Of a stretch of 30,390 nucleotides of DNA, positions 1 to 7,856 are shown one piece after another (position 1 is the stretch's first letter; each line of letters starts with the position of its first letter). The DNA is from a virus: positions 1 to 30,390 of IMG/VR virus record IMGVR_UViG_3300032214_001157; one strand, written 5' to 3'. A program made the translations under genes and the position numbers. Under the pieces are notes generated by a model. It did not search any database. It was given only the letters and a program-made list of their open reading frames with translations, and had not been told where the DNA came from.

Positions 1-75
1 CATAATTCAACAGAGGTAGTCGTTGATCCAATCAGTTTTGAACCTTACGTTCCTAACTCTTTACCGACATTGTGA
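1..75 (+). CDS. 3' end of an open frame, probably the upstream part of the large tail protein
   Basis: Twenty-four sense codons enter from the left edge and end in TGA at 73-75. The frame is the same as that of the large tail protein that follows, and it stays open after the TGA through to base 3390. No ATG, GTG or TTG occurs in frame between the TGA and the GTG at 142. The translated residues (ending PNSLPTL) look like ordinary structural-protein sequence. Either this is the natural C-terminus of a separate gene, or one gene has been split by a TGG-to-TGA change or a base error. I favour the second reading but cannot prove it. Confidence 0.45.
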   Translation, partial: HNSTEVVVDPISFEPYVPNSLPTL

Positions 76-141
76 GGGAGTGTTACATTACAACAATCAC
101 AAATTGCCAACCAAGATGCTTGGGAGGCTTTAGAGACTGAA

Positions 142-3100
142 GTGGGATTCTCTACAATAACAAACTTAAGATATACTTCGGCTGGGTCATATATTACTGA
201 TTTCTTTGTGGACAATAACATTGCATTCACATCACAAAATGTTGTGTTGTTAGCACCATTGATCAAAATGTATGCTACACAGAAATTGAATAACCCAAAC
301 ATCAACTCATCATCATTCCAAAATCAATTGAGTACGTATTTGGGAAGAGAAGATGACATCCAAGATGTTTTCTTAAATGGTGTTTTGGAATCATTACGAA
401 CCAATTTAAGTGACCAAGTTCAATTACCTGAGAGGGTTGTTAAAAGTGTAATTAGTGGAGAACAAAGTAAGGTTGAAAACTATGAGGTCTTCAAAGCTCT
501 GAATGATAAGTGGATTGCTGGAGGTGATTACAAGACAAAGACCTTGTTTGAAGATTTCTTGTTTATGGACAGGGCGTCTAGAAATATTGGAGATACTATT
601 CTAATCGACATATTCGAGTTAAAAAATATGTTCAGTGAAAATTCTTTGAACCAAGCAATGAGTGTGTTCACATTTATTGGAGGTATTCTAATCAAGAATA
701 ATTTTACTGTGATGCCTTTACCAGCATATGTGAACTTTTATAACGTACAAGATGTTGATGGAGTTTCTTCTCCAAAACCAGAAGGGTCACTACAATTCGC
801 TAATAGTTTGTGGGGAACGTTCTTGGATGTTGATTACAGAAATTCAGGTCCGAAAATGATCTGTTTCTACACAGGTAAACCATCTCAATATTTGAACTTA
901 CCGAAACAAAATTCAAGGTTTAGAGATGACGCTTTTGAAATGAGAAGGGCATCAGACAATCCATTGATTGAAGATCAACAAGGAAAGAAAGATTGGGCTT
1001 TATCAAACAAGTGTGTTGGGTTCAACGTTGATGTCGGAACAAGGAATCAAAACATTTTTTATTCCTTTACCGTGTCTCAAGACAATGGAGTTGCAACCTC
1101 TGAATCAATTAACACCCAATTGAACATGGTTGATCAAGCTTCGGGTCGAGCTGTTGCAACACAAAATAATAGTTTATTTAACCTTTATAAACAAAGAAGT
1201 TATAAGTGTTCAGTTGTTAGTTTGGGCAATGCTTTATTGCAACCTACTATGTATTTCAACCTCAGACATGTTCCCATGTTCAATGGTCCATACATGATTA
1301 CTGATGTGTCCCACTCAATACAGCCAGGAACGTTCCAAACAACGTTCAATGGAGTAAGACAAGGGGTTTATGATTTACCGGCAATCGATAGTTTCTTACA
1401 AAGTATTAACCAAAATCTAATAACAAGACTAGAAGAAATTCTAAAAATCAATAAAGATCAGGTTACTGTATCAGGAACAACAAACAATATCAAATCTGAT
1501 AGCGTTGTGCAAAAAGCAGATAATACATTGGATACTACCAATTCATGTAATTCTAAGTTAGATTCTGTTTATCTTAACGCTAGTCTAGGTTATGAGGCTG
1601 TCAATGGAACTGCAACAGAAGTTTCACCAGAGGAATTCGCGGCGGTTCTTAAAAGGATTGTGCCTAATGACGAACAACTACAAACAATTATTTATTGTAT
1701 ATCTTACATAAGAACTTTCCAAGTAAGTTCCAATACCAAATTAGGTAAATTCTATGCTTGGAATAATAACTTAGCAACTTTAAGTTTGGATGTGAATTGG
1801 GGAGGACAAGTATCATTATTACCTAGAACTTACAGTTGTATAAATGTAAAAACAACTGACTCTAAAAGTACTTCATTACCTATAACTCATTTCAGTTCTT
1901 TGGATGATTATGTTAGATTCATGGCGGGAAAATTAAGGGCAAGAGTTTCTGAAATTTTACAACCTGGTATGGGATTGGCGAAATACTATGTTTGTCTTTG
2001 GCCACAGAAAAGCATCGACCTCGATTACTACGATCAAAACAAACCTAGATTTGCACAGACTGAACAGACATTCTTTGAAGCTTTAGCGTCTGCAGTTCGT
2101 GTTGGGCTAATCAACGCTGATGGATCAACGAAATTAAAGGAGGATATTAAAAAAGACACAAATAACTCAACGGCACCGAATGTCACTCCAACTCCAAGTC
2201 CTGTTGTAGGATGTCCACCACCAGCAATCAAATCATTCTCACCAAGTGCTGGATACATAGGAACAATTATTCAACTCAACGGAACAAACTTCGAATCGAT
2301 TAAATCGATAACTGTTGCGGGTCAAGTAGTAAATCTTAGTACAGTTAGAGTGTTTAATCCACAAACTCTGAGATTCACATTACCTGACATTATTATACCG
2401 TCAGGACAAAATCTTGTACAAGGTAAGATTGTTATTACTACAGATTCAGGAGTTTCAGAAACCCCATTGAATTTTACCTTCAATCCGGCATTGGTAAATA
2501 TATCTGGTCTTTCTCCTGGAGGGTCGCAGAATGAAGTAACTGAGCAGCCTTCAATAACTCAACAAAATATCGCTGGATCAAATCCAAATCCACAAAATAC
2601 TGGGCCTATAACTCTAATAGAAAGTAAAAAAGTTAAAGATGAGACAGGAAGTACTTCTGAGTTAGTGGTCAAAGTTAATCCTGAAGTTACGGGTTGGAAA
2701 ATTAGTAAAACTAATTTATATAGTTACACTATCCGCAAAGTTGTAGATGGACCTAATAATACACTCGAATTAAAAGAAGTTAAAACATTAGATAATCAGA
2801 AACTTGAACAATTTGTTTCGGAAGACCAACAAGAATTTGAGGTAAACAAAGAACAAATGATTAAACTTCTAAATTTAGAAGATTTTAGGTTTGAAACTAC
2901 CAAAACTATTGTAAATATAATTTTGATGGCAGTTCCTGATGATAAATCATTGAACCCTAAAAATGTCGACCTACCTTTTACTTTTGAACTTGATATTCCT
3001 CAAAACACTCCTCCGAATTTATTACAATTAAATTTGGTATCGGAGACGAATTCTGGTCCTTTACCAAACTTTAACGGTCCTAGTTACTATAATATTGAAA

Positions 3101-3390
3101 AACCGAATGGTGGATATTACACTTATTCGCTTGGAACCACAGTGAGAGGTGCTATTTTAGAACGAGATGGTAAATTGAATTTGGATAATGCGGTAATACA
3201 ACCTGCGATAATTGACAGAGTTCCTGAATTAGATACTGTACCAATTACTATCCAAAGTGACGCTAGTACAAAATTCACTAAGTTGATTAAAGTTTCATCA
3301 TTGGGGACTTTTCAGATGGGAATAAGATATACTGTCCCAGAGTTCCCGAACGCAGGATTTAACGCAACGTCAGAAAAGATTATTTTATAA
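142..3390 (+). CDS. Large tail/baseplate hub-like structural protein with gpD-like segment and IPT/TIG domain (5' end uncertain)
   Basis: Encodes 1082 residues from GTG 142, but this start is doubtful: there is no convincing leader, and the frame is open back to the TGA at 73-75 with coding-like sequence, so the true gene probably begins outside the window. Residues about 350-425 carry a pattern typical of late-control gpD/hub proteins (SLGNALLQPTMYFNL, then FNGPYMITDVSH and a Phe-x-Thr-Thr strand), suggesting a place in the tail hub or spike. Residues about 495-625 form a separate globular region that faintly recalls glucosaminidase-type domains. A Ser/Thr/Pro linker (about 672-695) leads into an IPT/TIG immunoglobulin-like domain (about 690-785, with FSPSAGYIGTIIQLNGTNF). 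The last 300 residues are strand-rich and unrecognised. All Trp codons here are TGG. The function is inferred from the gpD-like pattern and the late-gene context. Confidence 0.8.
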   Translation: MGFSTITNLRYTSAGSYITDFFVDNNIAFTSQNVVLLAPLIKMYATQKLNNPNINSSSFQNQLSTYLGREDDIQDVFLNGVLESLRTNLSDQVQLPERVVKSVISGEQSKVENYEVFKALNDKWIAGGDYKTKTLFEDFLFMDRASRNIGDTILIDIFELKNMFSENSLNQAMSVFTFIGGILIKNNFTVMPLPAYVNFYNVQDVDGVSSPKPEGSLQFANSLWGTFLDVDYRNSGPKMICFYTGKPSQYLNLPKQNSRFRDDAFEMRRASDNPLIEDQQGKKDWALSNKCVGFNVDVGTRNQNIFYSFTVSQDNGVATSESINTQLNMVDQASGRAVATQNNSLFNLYKQRSYKCSVVSLGNALLQPTMYFNLRHVPMFNGPYMITDVSHSIQPGTFQTTFNGVRQGVYDLPAIDSFLQSINQNLITRLEEILKINKDQVTVSGTTNNIKSDSVVQKADNTLDTTNSCNSKLDSVYLNASLGYEAVNGTATEVSPEEFAAVLKRIVPNDEQLQTIIYCISYIRTFQVSSNTKLGKFYAWNNNLATLSLDVNWGGQVSLLPRTYSCINVKTTDSKSTSLPITHFSSLDDYVRFMAGKLRARVSEILQPGMGLAKYYVCLWPQKSIDLDYYDQNKPRFAQTEQTFFEALASAVRVGLINADGSTKLKEDIKKDTNNSTAPNVTPTPSPVVGCPPPAIKSFSPSAGYIGTIIQLNGTNFESIKSITVAGQVVNLSTVRVFNPQTLRFTLPDIIIPSGQNLVQGKIVITTDSGVSETPLNFTFNPALVNISGLSPGGSQNEVTEQPSITQQNIAGSNPNPQNTGPITLIESKKVKDETGSTSELVVKVNPEVTGWKISKTNLYSYTIRKVVDGPNNTLELKEVKTLDNQKLEQFVSEDQQEFEVNKEQMIKLLNLEDFRFETTKTIVNIILMAVPDDKSLNPKNVDLPFTFELDIPQNTPPNLLQLNLVSETNSGPLPNFNGPSYYNIEKPNGGYYTYSLGTTVRGAILERDGKLNLDNAVIQPAIIDRVPELDTVPITIQSDASTKFTKLIKVSSLGTFQMGIRYTVPEFPNAGFNATSEKIIL

Positions 3391-3400
3391 CATAACAACA

Positions 3401-3411
3401 TATTTATATAA
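3401..3411 (+). promoter_or_regulatory. Candidate late promoter element TATTTATA(TAA)
   Basis: TATTTATATAA lies between the stop at 3390 and ATG 3422, with 13 bases between the TATTTATA core and the ATG. The same core precedes other late genes at 12693, 15109, 23455 and 29881. It matches T4 late TATAAATA at 6 of 8 positions. The promoter role is inferred from position and recurrence. Confidence 0.5.
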
Positions 3412-3421
3412 AAAGATTCTT

Positions 3422-3646
3422 ATGAACATTAAATCAGCATTAGACAATTATCTTGGTAAATCAGTTAGATATTCTCAAGAAGACAACGGAGATGGAACTA
3501 AACAAGTTTGTGACTTGGATACAGGTGATTGTTACACAGTAAGAGAAAGGGATGGACTTATCGAAAGAGCGGGTCATCAAACTACTGCAAACCGAAAGGT
3601 TAGAGTAGAAACCGCTAACGGAATAAAAACATTATTAAATGGTTAA
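3422..3646 (+). CDS. Small conserved-looking hypothetical protein (74 aa)
   Basis: Starts at ATG 3422 behind the A/T-rich leader and candidate promoter, and ends with TAA just 3 bases before the next ATG, so it is probably co-transcribed with the 222-aa gene. The product is small and charged. It has two cysteines flanking an acidic turn (QVCDLDTGDCYTVRERDG) and a basic second half. It has no signal peptide or membrane segment. I do not recognise the family. Its place between a tail gene and a coiled-coil protein suggests a virion or assembly role, but nothing in the sequence proves it. Confidence 0.75.
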   Translation: MNIKSALDNYLGKSVRYSQEDNGDGTKQVCDLDTGDCYTVRERDGLIERAGHQTTANRKVRVETANGIKTLLNG

Positions 3647-3649
3647 GCA

Positions 3650-4318
3650 ATGAGTTTAGATAAAAAAATTATAAGTGAGATACAAAGGTATCAAAAAATA
3701 AATCAATATATAATGGAACAAGCTGGAGATGTTCCCGCAGATCCTGGATTAGCGGCATTAACTCCACCTGCGCCAGCACCTGAGGCGGGGGCACCTGCAC
3801 CGGCAGGAGCACCACTTCCGGCAGATGAAACCCCTCAACCCATCGATGTTGAGTCAGATCCAGAAGTCGAGAAAATTGACGATAAGGGAGAATCTGAAGA
3901 AACGGAATCAGGTTCAGAAGAACTTGACATCACTGAACTAGTCGATTCGCAAAAAAACATAGAGACTAAACAAGAAGAATATTTTAACAATCTATTCAGT
4001 CAACTAAGTGATCTCCAATCGAAACTAAGTGAGATGGATACGATTATGACAAAGTTAAACTCTTTGGAAAACAAAATTGAAAAATACAGAGAAAAAACTC
4101 CACAAGAAAAGTTGGAACTCAGATCATACGATTCTTATCCTTTTAATCAAAAACTATCTCAGTTTTTTGATGATAAGCAAGAAGAAATGGAAAAGACAGG
4201 AAAAAATGATTATATTTTGACAGCGGATGAAGTTACTGATATAAATGTTAATGACATTAAGAATTCATTCCAACCTGGTTCTATAGAACAAGATCCATAC
4301 AAAACATCTTTTAGATAA
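3650..4318 (+). CDS. Pro/Ala-rich, acidic, coiled-coil protein (222 aa), probable structural or assembly protein
   Basis: The N-terminal 25 residues look helical. Residues about 28-60 are a Pro/Ala linker that creates a GC-rich patch (about 3765-3830) in otherwise AT-rich DNA. Residues about 60-95 are strongly acidic (many Glu/Asp/Ser). Residues about 95-150 have heptad-like Leu/Ile/Met spacing (LFSQLSDLQSKLSEMD, then a second helix), which predicts a coiled coil. The C-terminus is polar. The gene follows the 74-aa gene by 3 bases and ends about 20 bases before a strong terminator, so it closes the first transcription unit. The layout would fit a scaffold, chaperone or linker protein of the tail. 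I do not recognise a named family. Confidence 0.8.
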   Translation: MSLDKKIISEIQRYQKINQYIMEQAGDVPADPGLAALTPPAPAPEAGAPAPAGAPLPADETPQPIDVESDPEVEKIDDKGESEETESGSEELDITELVDSQKNIETKQEEYFNNLFSQLSDLQSKLSEMDTIMTKLNSLENKIEKYREKTPQEKLELRSYDSYPFNQKLSQFFDDKQEEMEKTGKNDYILTADEVTDINVNDIKNSFQPGSIEQDPYKTSFR

Positions 4319-4337
4319 TCATCTATCACAATGTTTT

Positions 4338-4362
4338 AAAGGTATCTTCGGATACCTTTTTT
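4338..4362 (+). terminator. Rho-independent terminator with UUCG tetraloop
   Basis: AAAGGTATC (4338-4346) pairs perfectly with GATACCTTT (4351-4359) around a TTCG loop, followed by further T residues. It lies 20 bases after the stop of the 222-aa gene. The stable UUCG loop is a common feature of T4 terminators. It separates the tail genes from the gp32 unit. Confidence 0.92.
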
Positions 4363-4387
4363 ATTTGACTAAAGTCGCACAATTAAC

Positions 4388-4401
4388 TATTATTATATAA
4401 A
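4388..4401 (+). promoter_or_regulatory. Possible promoter region of the gp32-like gene
   Basis: The 65-base gap between the terminator and ATG 4428 contains TATTATTATATAA (4388-4400), with TTATATAA as its core. A gene lying directly behind a strong terminator needs its own promoter, and this is the best A/T-rich box. It is related to, but not the same as, the TATTTATAA element. No clear -35 box is visible. Confidence 0.35.
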
Positions 4402-4427
4402 CAAATTACCTAACTAAATTAAAATTT

Positions 4428-5276
4428 ATGAGTTCATTAGACGCCGTATTGGCACAGTACGAAAAAAATCAGCAAGGGGGCGGGGCCCAATCGAGAATGT
4501 CGCAAGACGAAAGAATGAAAAAGTATTTTGCTTTGATCTTAGGAGACAAAGAAAAATCAGGACAGAGAAGAGTTAGAATTCTCCCTACATCAGATGGATC
4601 ATCACCATTCAAAGAAGCGTGGTATCATGAAATCCAAGTTGGAGGTCAGTGGCAGAAATTCTACGATCCAGGAAAAAATGACAACGAACGTTCACCTTTG
4701 AATGAGGTTTATGAAGAGTTGATGTCAACTGGTAAAGAATCTGACAAAGAATTGGCAAAACAATATAAATCACGTAAGTTTTATATTGTGAAGTTAATTG
4801 ATAGAGACCATGAAGAAGATGGACCAAAGTTTTGGAGATTCAAACACAACTATAAGAACGACGGTATCTTAGACAAGATCATACCTATTTGGAGAAATAA
4901 AGGAGATATTACTGACCCTACTAATGGTAGAGATTTGGTTATTGAACTATCGAAAGCTAAAACACCTAAGGGTAAAGAGTATACAACTGTGTCAACTATC
5001 ATGTATGATGATCCAGCACCAGTTCATACTGACAAAGCTCAATCAAAAGCTTGGATTGATGATGAATTGAGTTGGACTGATGTGTATTCCAAAAAACCTG
5101 TAGAATACCTTGAAGCAATCGCAAGAGGAGAAACACCTAAGTGGGACAACGAAAAGGGTGGTTACGTTTATGGTGACTCGTCAGTTTCCGAAGAAAGTTT
5201 CGGTGGAGGTTCTAAAAAATCCTCATACGTAGATCCACAAATGGATTCTGATATTGACTCAGATTTACCGTTCTAA
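4428..5276 (+). CDS. 32: gp32-like single-stranded DNA-binding protein
   Basis: 282 residues, against 301 in T4 gp32. It coats single-stranded DNA during phage replication and recombination. The N-terminus is a short helix followed by a Gly/Gln-rich basic region. The core keeps the OB-fold pattern of the family: VRILPTSDG at about 49-57, an EAWYHEIQVGGQW strand, and a KFWRFKHN segment matching the T4 FKYRF region. The C-terminus is acidic and ends DSDIDSDLPF. The protein contains no cysteine, so the T4 zinc site (three Cys, one His) is absent; the place of the T4 CPVC motif reads SPLN. The gene is flanked by terminators on both sides, which would make an abundant monocistronic message. ATG 4428 is the only sensible start. 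Confidence 0.93.
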   Translation: MSSLDAVLAQYEKNQQGGGAQSRMSQDERMKKYFALILGDKEKSGQRRVRILPTSDGSSPFKEAWYHEIQVGGQWQKFYDPGKNDNERSPLNEVYEELMSTGKESDKELAKQYKSRKFYIVKLIDRDHEEDGPKFWRFKHNYKNDGILDKIIPIWRNKGDITDPTNGRDLVIELSKAKTPKGKEYTTVSTIMYDDPAPVHTDKAQSKAWIDDELSWTDVYSKKPVEYLEAIARGETPKWDNEKGGYVYGDSSVSEESFGGGSKKSSYVDPQMDSDIDSDLPF

Positions 5277-5286
5277 ATAACTTTAC

Positions 5287-5317
5287 GAGCATAGGTCAAA
5301 AACCTATGCTCATTTTT
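5287..5317 (+). terminator. Terminator/attenuator hairpin between gp32 and uvsX
   Basis: GAGCATAGGT (5287-5296) pairs perfectly with ACCTATGCTC (5302-5311) around CAAAA, followed by ATTTTT. It starts 11 bases after the gp32 stop and ends only 10 bases before the uvsX ATG. There is no room for a separate promoter after it, so uvsX probably depends on read-through or on a promoter inside gp32. Confidence 0.88.
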
Positions 5318-5327
5318 ACTTCATATT

Positions 5328-6329
5328 ATGGCAATTAAAAAGAATGACTTCGAGAGTTTGAAGAAAAAATTTTCAACCTCTGCAAAATATAAACCCCAAA
5401 GATTTTTTGATTTGGGACCTGACTTCTTAGATGCAGTTGGACTTCCTGGTCCTGCAGTTGGACATTTGAATATGTTCTTGGGTCATTCGGATACCGGTAA
5501 AACTACCGCTTTGGTAAAAACGGCAGTTGATGCTCAGAAGAAAGGTATCCTCCCTGTATTCATTATTACTGAACAGAAGTGGAGTTTCGAACATGCCAAA
5601 CTAATGGGTTTTCAATGTGAGGAAGTTGTTGATGAAGAAACAGGAGAACTCGATTGGGACGGATTCTATATTTTCAACAACAATTTTGACTATATTGAAC
5701 AGATTACAGATTATATCAACAGCTTGTTAGATGCTCAAGAAAAAGGTGAGTTGGACTATAGTTTGTTGTTCTTATGGGATTCAGTTGGTTCTGTTCCATG
5801 TAAGATGACCTTTGAAGGTAAAGGTGGAAAACAACACAACGCATCTACATTGGCGGACAAAATAGGTATGGGTATCAACCAACGTATTTCAGGTTCACGT
5901 AAAGCAGATTCTAAGTATGAAAATACTTTGGTAATTGTTAACCAACCTTGGGTTGAATTACCTGACAATCCATTTGGACAACCGAAGATTAAAGCTAAAG
6001 GTGGTGAAGCCATTTGGTTAAACTCATCATTGGTATTTTTGTTTGGAAATCAAAAAGGGGCTGGAACAAACAAAATTACTGCAACAAAAGACAAGAGAAG
6101 TGTTAAGTTTGCCACAAGAACTAAAGTGTCTGTACTGAAAAACCACATCAATGGTTTAGGATACGAAGATGGAAAAATTATTGTTACTCCTCACGGATTT
6201 TTAGCGGGTAAAGAAGCATCAGAAGAAAAGACATCCATCGAAGCTTACAAAAAAGAATATGCCGATTATTGGAAAGATATTATTGGTTCTGATGGTGATT
6301 TCACCTTAAAAGAAGAAAAAGAAGATTAG
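5328..6329 (+). CDS. uvsX: UvsX/RecA-type recombinase
   Basis: 333 residues, against 391 in T4 UvsX. It forms ATP-dependent filaments on single-stranded DNA and catalyses strand exchange for recombination-dependent replication and repair. The Walker A motif is GHSDTGKT at residues 52-59. The Walker B strand is LLFLWDSVGS, with Asp151. A following stretch (IGMGINQRISG) and a NQPWVELPDNPFGQPKIKAKGG segment match the DNA-binding loop regions of UvsX. The C-terminus is acidic. The gene lies directly behind gp32, its working partner on single-stranded DNA. The start ATG sits 10 bases after a terminator hairpin, which probably keeps its expression below that of gp32. There is no Shine-Dalgarno sequence. 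Confidence 0.95.
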   Translation: MAIKKNDFESLKKKFSTSAKYKPQRFFDLGPDFLDAVGLPGPAVGHLNMFLGHSDTGKTTALVKTAVDAQKKGILPVFIITEQKWSFEHAKLMGFQCEEVVDEETGELDWDGFYIFNNNFDYIEQITDYINSLLDAQEKGELDYSLLFLWDSVGSVPCKMTFEGKGGKQHNASTLADKIGMGINQRISGSRKADSKYENTLVIVNQPWVELPDNPFGQPKIKAKGGEAIWLNSSLVFLFGNQKGAGTNKITATKDKRSVKFATRTKVSVLKNHINGLGYEDGKIIVTPHGFLAGKEASEEKTSIEAYKKEYADYWKDIIGSDGDFTLKEEKED

Positions 6330-6358
6330 TTTATTGTTCCACATTTAAATCACGAGTT

Positions 6359-7360
6359 GTGATTAAAACATTATTAGTTGACGGAGACAATCTGTTCAAA
6401 ATTGGATTTCACGGAGTAAAAGAGTTATATAATGGTGGAGACCACTTAGGTGGAATTTACCATTTTATAAACATTATCAGAAAATTTTTAGAAGAACATA
6501 ATCATGATAAAGTGGTTGTGTTTTGGGATGGAAGTTCAAACTCTTCCATAAGAAAATCCTTATATCCTCAATACAAAGCTAATAGAAAGCATGATATGAA
6601 TGAGTTCAAATACGAATCATATCTACAACAAAAAGCCAGAGTTAAGCAATATTTGGAAGAAATCTTTGTTCGTCAGGTTGAAATGAAAAATAACGAAGCT
6701 GATGATCTGATTGCGTATTACTGTAAAATTTCTACAGACGAGAATATCATTATCTTTTCCGCAGACAAGGACCTCACCCAACTCATCTCAGAACGTGTTA
6801 CAATATACTCTCCTACCTCTAAAATGTATTTGGGGTATGGTGACACCATTTCGATAAATAAGGTCAACATACCTCACCAAAACGTCTTATTAACAAAGAT
6901 CTTCACGGGTGACAAATCGGATAACATCGATGGTATCGAATTACTAGGTGAAAAGACCTTAGTAAAACTTTTCCCTGAAATGTTGGAAAAACCATGTACT
7001 GTGGAAGAAATTTTGGATATTGCACGAAATAACACACAACCAAAAAAAATCAAAGCTTTAGAAAATATTTTGACTGGTAAAACCAAAAACGGTATACTTG
7101 GAGAAACTTTCTATGAGTTAAACAAAAAAATAGTAGATTTGTCCAACCCTTTAATTACCGATGATGGAAAAGAATTAGTAGAACAAATATACCAAGATAC
7201 CATTGATCCATCTGATCGTGGTTACAAAAACTTAATGAGAATGATGATGGAGGATGGTCTCTTTAAGTATCTACCCAAAAACGATGAAGCTTGGGTTGAT
7301 TTCCTCCGACCATTTATGAAACTTACACGAAAAGAAAAAAGAAACACAAACAAAATTTAA
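6359..7360 (+). CDS. rnh: 5'-3' exonuclease of the T4 RNase H/FEN family
   Basis: 333 residues from GTG 6359, the first start after the in-frame TAG that ends uvsX. A PIN-like metal-dependent nuclease that would remove RNA primers and 5' flaps from lagging-strand fragments. Metal-binding acids are visible in the family order: Asp8 and Asp10 (VDGDNL), Asp57 (FWDG), the KANR helix at 73-76, Glu113/Asp115/Asp116 (NNEADDLIA), Asp136 and Asp138 (SADKDLTQL), and Asp185/Asp188 (TGDKSDNI), followed by a short helix-turn-helix region (GIELLGEKT). The LTKIFTGDKSDNI segment closely parallels T4 RNase H. The gene lies among other replication genes and is spaced 29 bases from uvsX and 8 from the next gene. 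Confidence 0.92.
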   Translation: MIKTLLVDGDNLFKIGFHGVKELYNGGDHLGGIYHFINIIRKFLEEHNHDKVVVFWDGSSNSSIRKSLYPQYKANRKHDMNEFKYESYLQQKARVKQYLEEIFVRQVEMKNNEADDLIAYYCKISTDENIIIFSADKDLTQLISERVTIYSPTSKMYLGYGDTISINKVNIPHQNVLLTKIFTGDKSDNIDGIELLGEKTLVKLFPEMLEKPCTVEEILDIARNNTQPKKIKALENILTGKTKNGILGETFYELNKKIVDLSNPLITDDGKELVEQIYQDTIDPSDRGYKNLMRMMMEDGLFKYLPKNDEAWVDFLRPFMKLTRKEKRNTNKI

Positions 7361-7368
7361 TTCCTTCT

Positions 7369-7821
7369 ATGAAAGAACAAGACAGTACAAAAATGGAATT
7401 TCTATTAACTCTCAATGACAACATTGTAGTTCAAAGATTTTTCAATGTTAGGGGTTATAACCCTAAAGCAAAAAATTCAGTTGACCTTTATTATTTAGTT
7501 GAGGAGATTGCGCGAGATTTGCAATATCACCTAAAAATGAAAACTGTAATCTACATGACAGACAACAGTGAATCTATCATGCATGATGCGTCGATTATGG
7601 ATACTTCATATACTGACGGTCCTGAAATTTTTAATATTTTAATCAAAAATGGTGACACGACAATTTGTCACAGAATTTTTGATGGAAAATTTTTCCCACC
7701 AAAAGTGAGGTATACTGTGGATGTACGTCCATTCTTGAAAGATATCTTACGAGATCTTACTGACATTTTTTCATCCCAATCATTAAGTTTCAAATATTTG
7801 GATCTTGATCTAAGTAAGTGA
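7369..7821 (+). CDS. Hypothetical protein in the replication block (150 aa)
   Basis: Starts at ATG 7369, eight bases after the exonuclease stop, and ends in TGA 35 bases before the helicase gene, so it is surely part of the replication operon. The sequence alternates strands and helices (EFLLTLNDNIVVQRFFNV, LYYLVEEIARDLQYHLKMKT, PEIFNILIKNGDTTICHRI). It has no signal peptide, membrane segment or recognised catalytic motif. The position between RNase H and the gp41 helicase invites comparison with helicase-loader or accessory proteins such as T4 gp59, but the length (150 against 217) and sequence do not let me claim that. The function is unknown. Confidence 0.82.
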   Translation: MKEQDSTKMEFLLTLNDNIVVQRFFNVRGYNPKAKNSVDLYYLVEEIARDLQYHLKMKTVIYMTDNSESIMHDASIMDTSYTDGPEIFNILIKNGDTTICHRIFDGKFFPPKVRYTVDVRPFLKDILRDLTDIFSSQSLSFKYLDLDLSK

Positions 7822-7856
7822 ATATTTAATAATACTAAGGGGCATATTACGACAAC

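Noticed and set aside
122-127. GGGAGG as a ribosome-binding site for GTG 142
   Set aside because: The spacing is about 14 bases and the rest of the window lacks Shine-Dalgarno sites. The codons around it look like coding sequence of the same frame.
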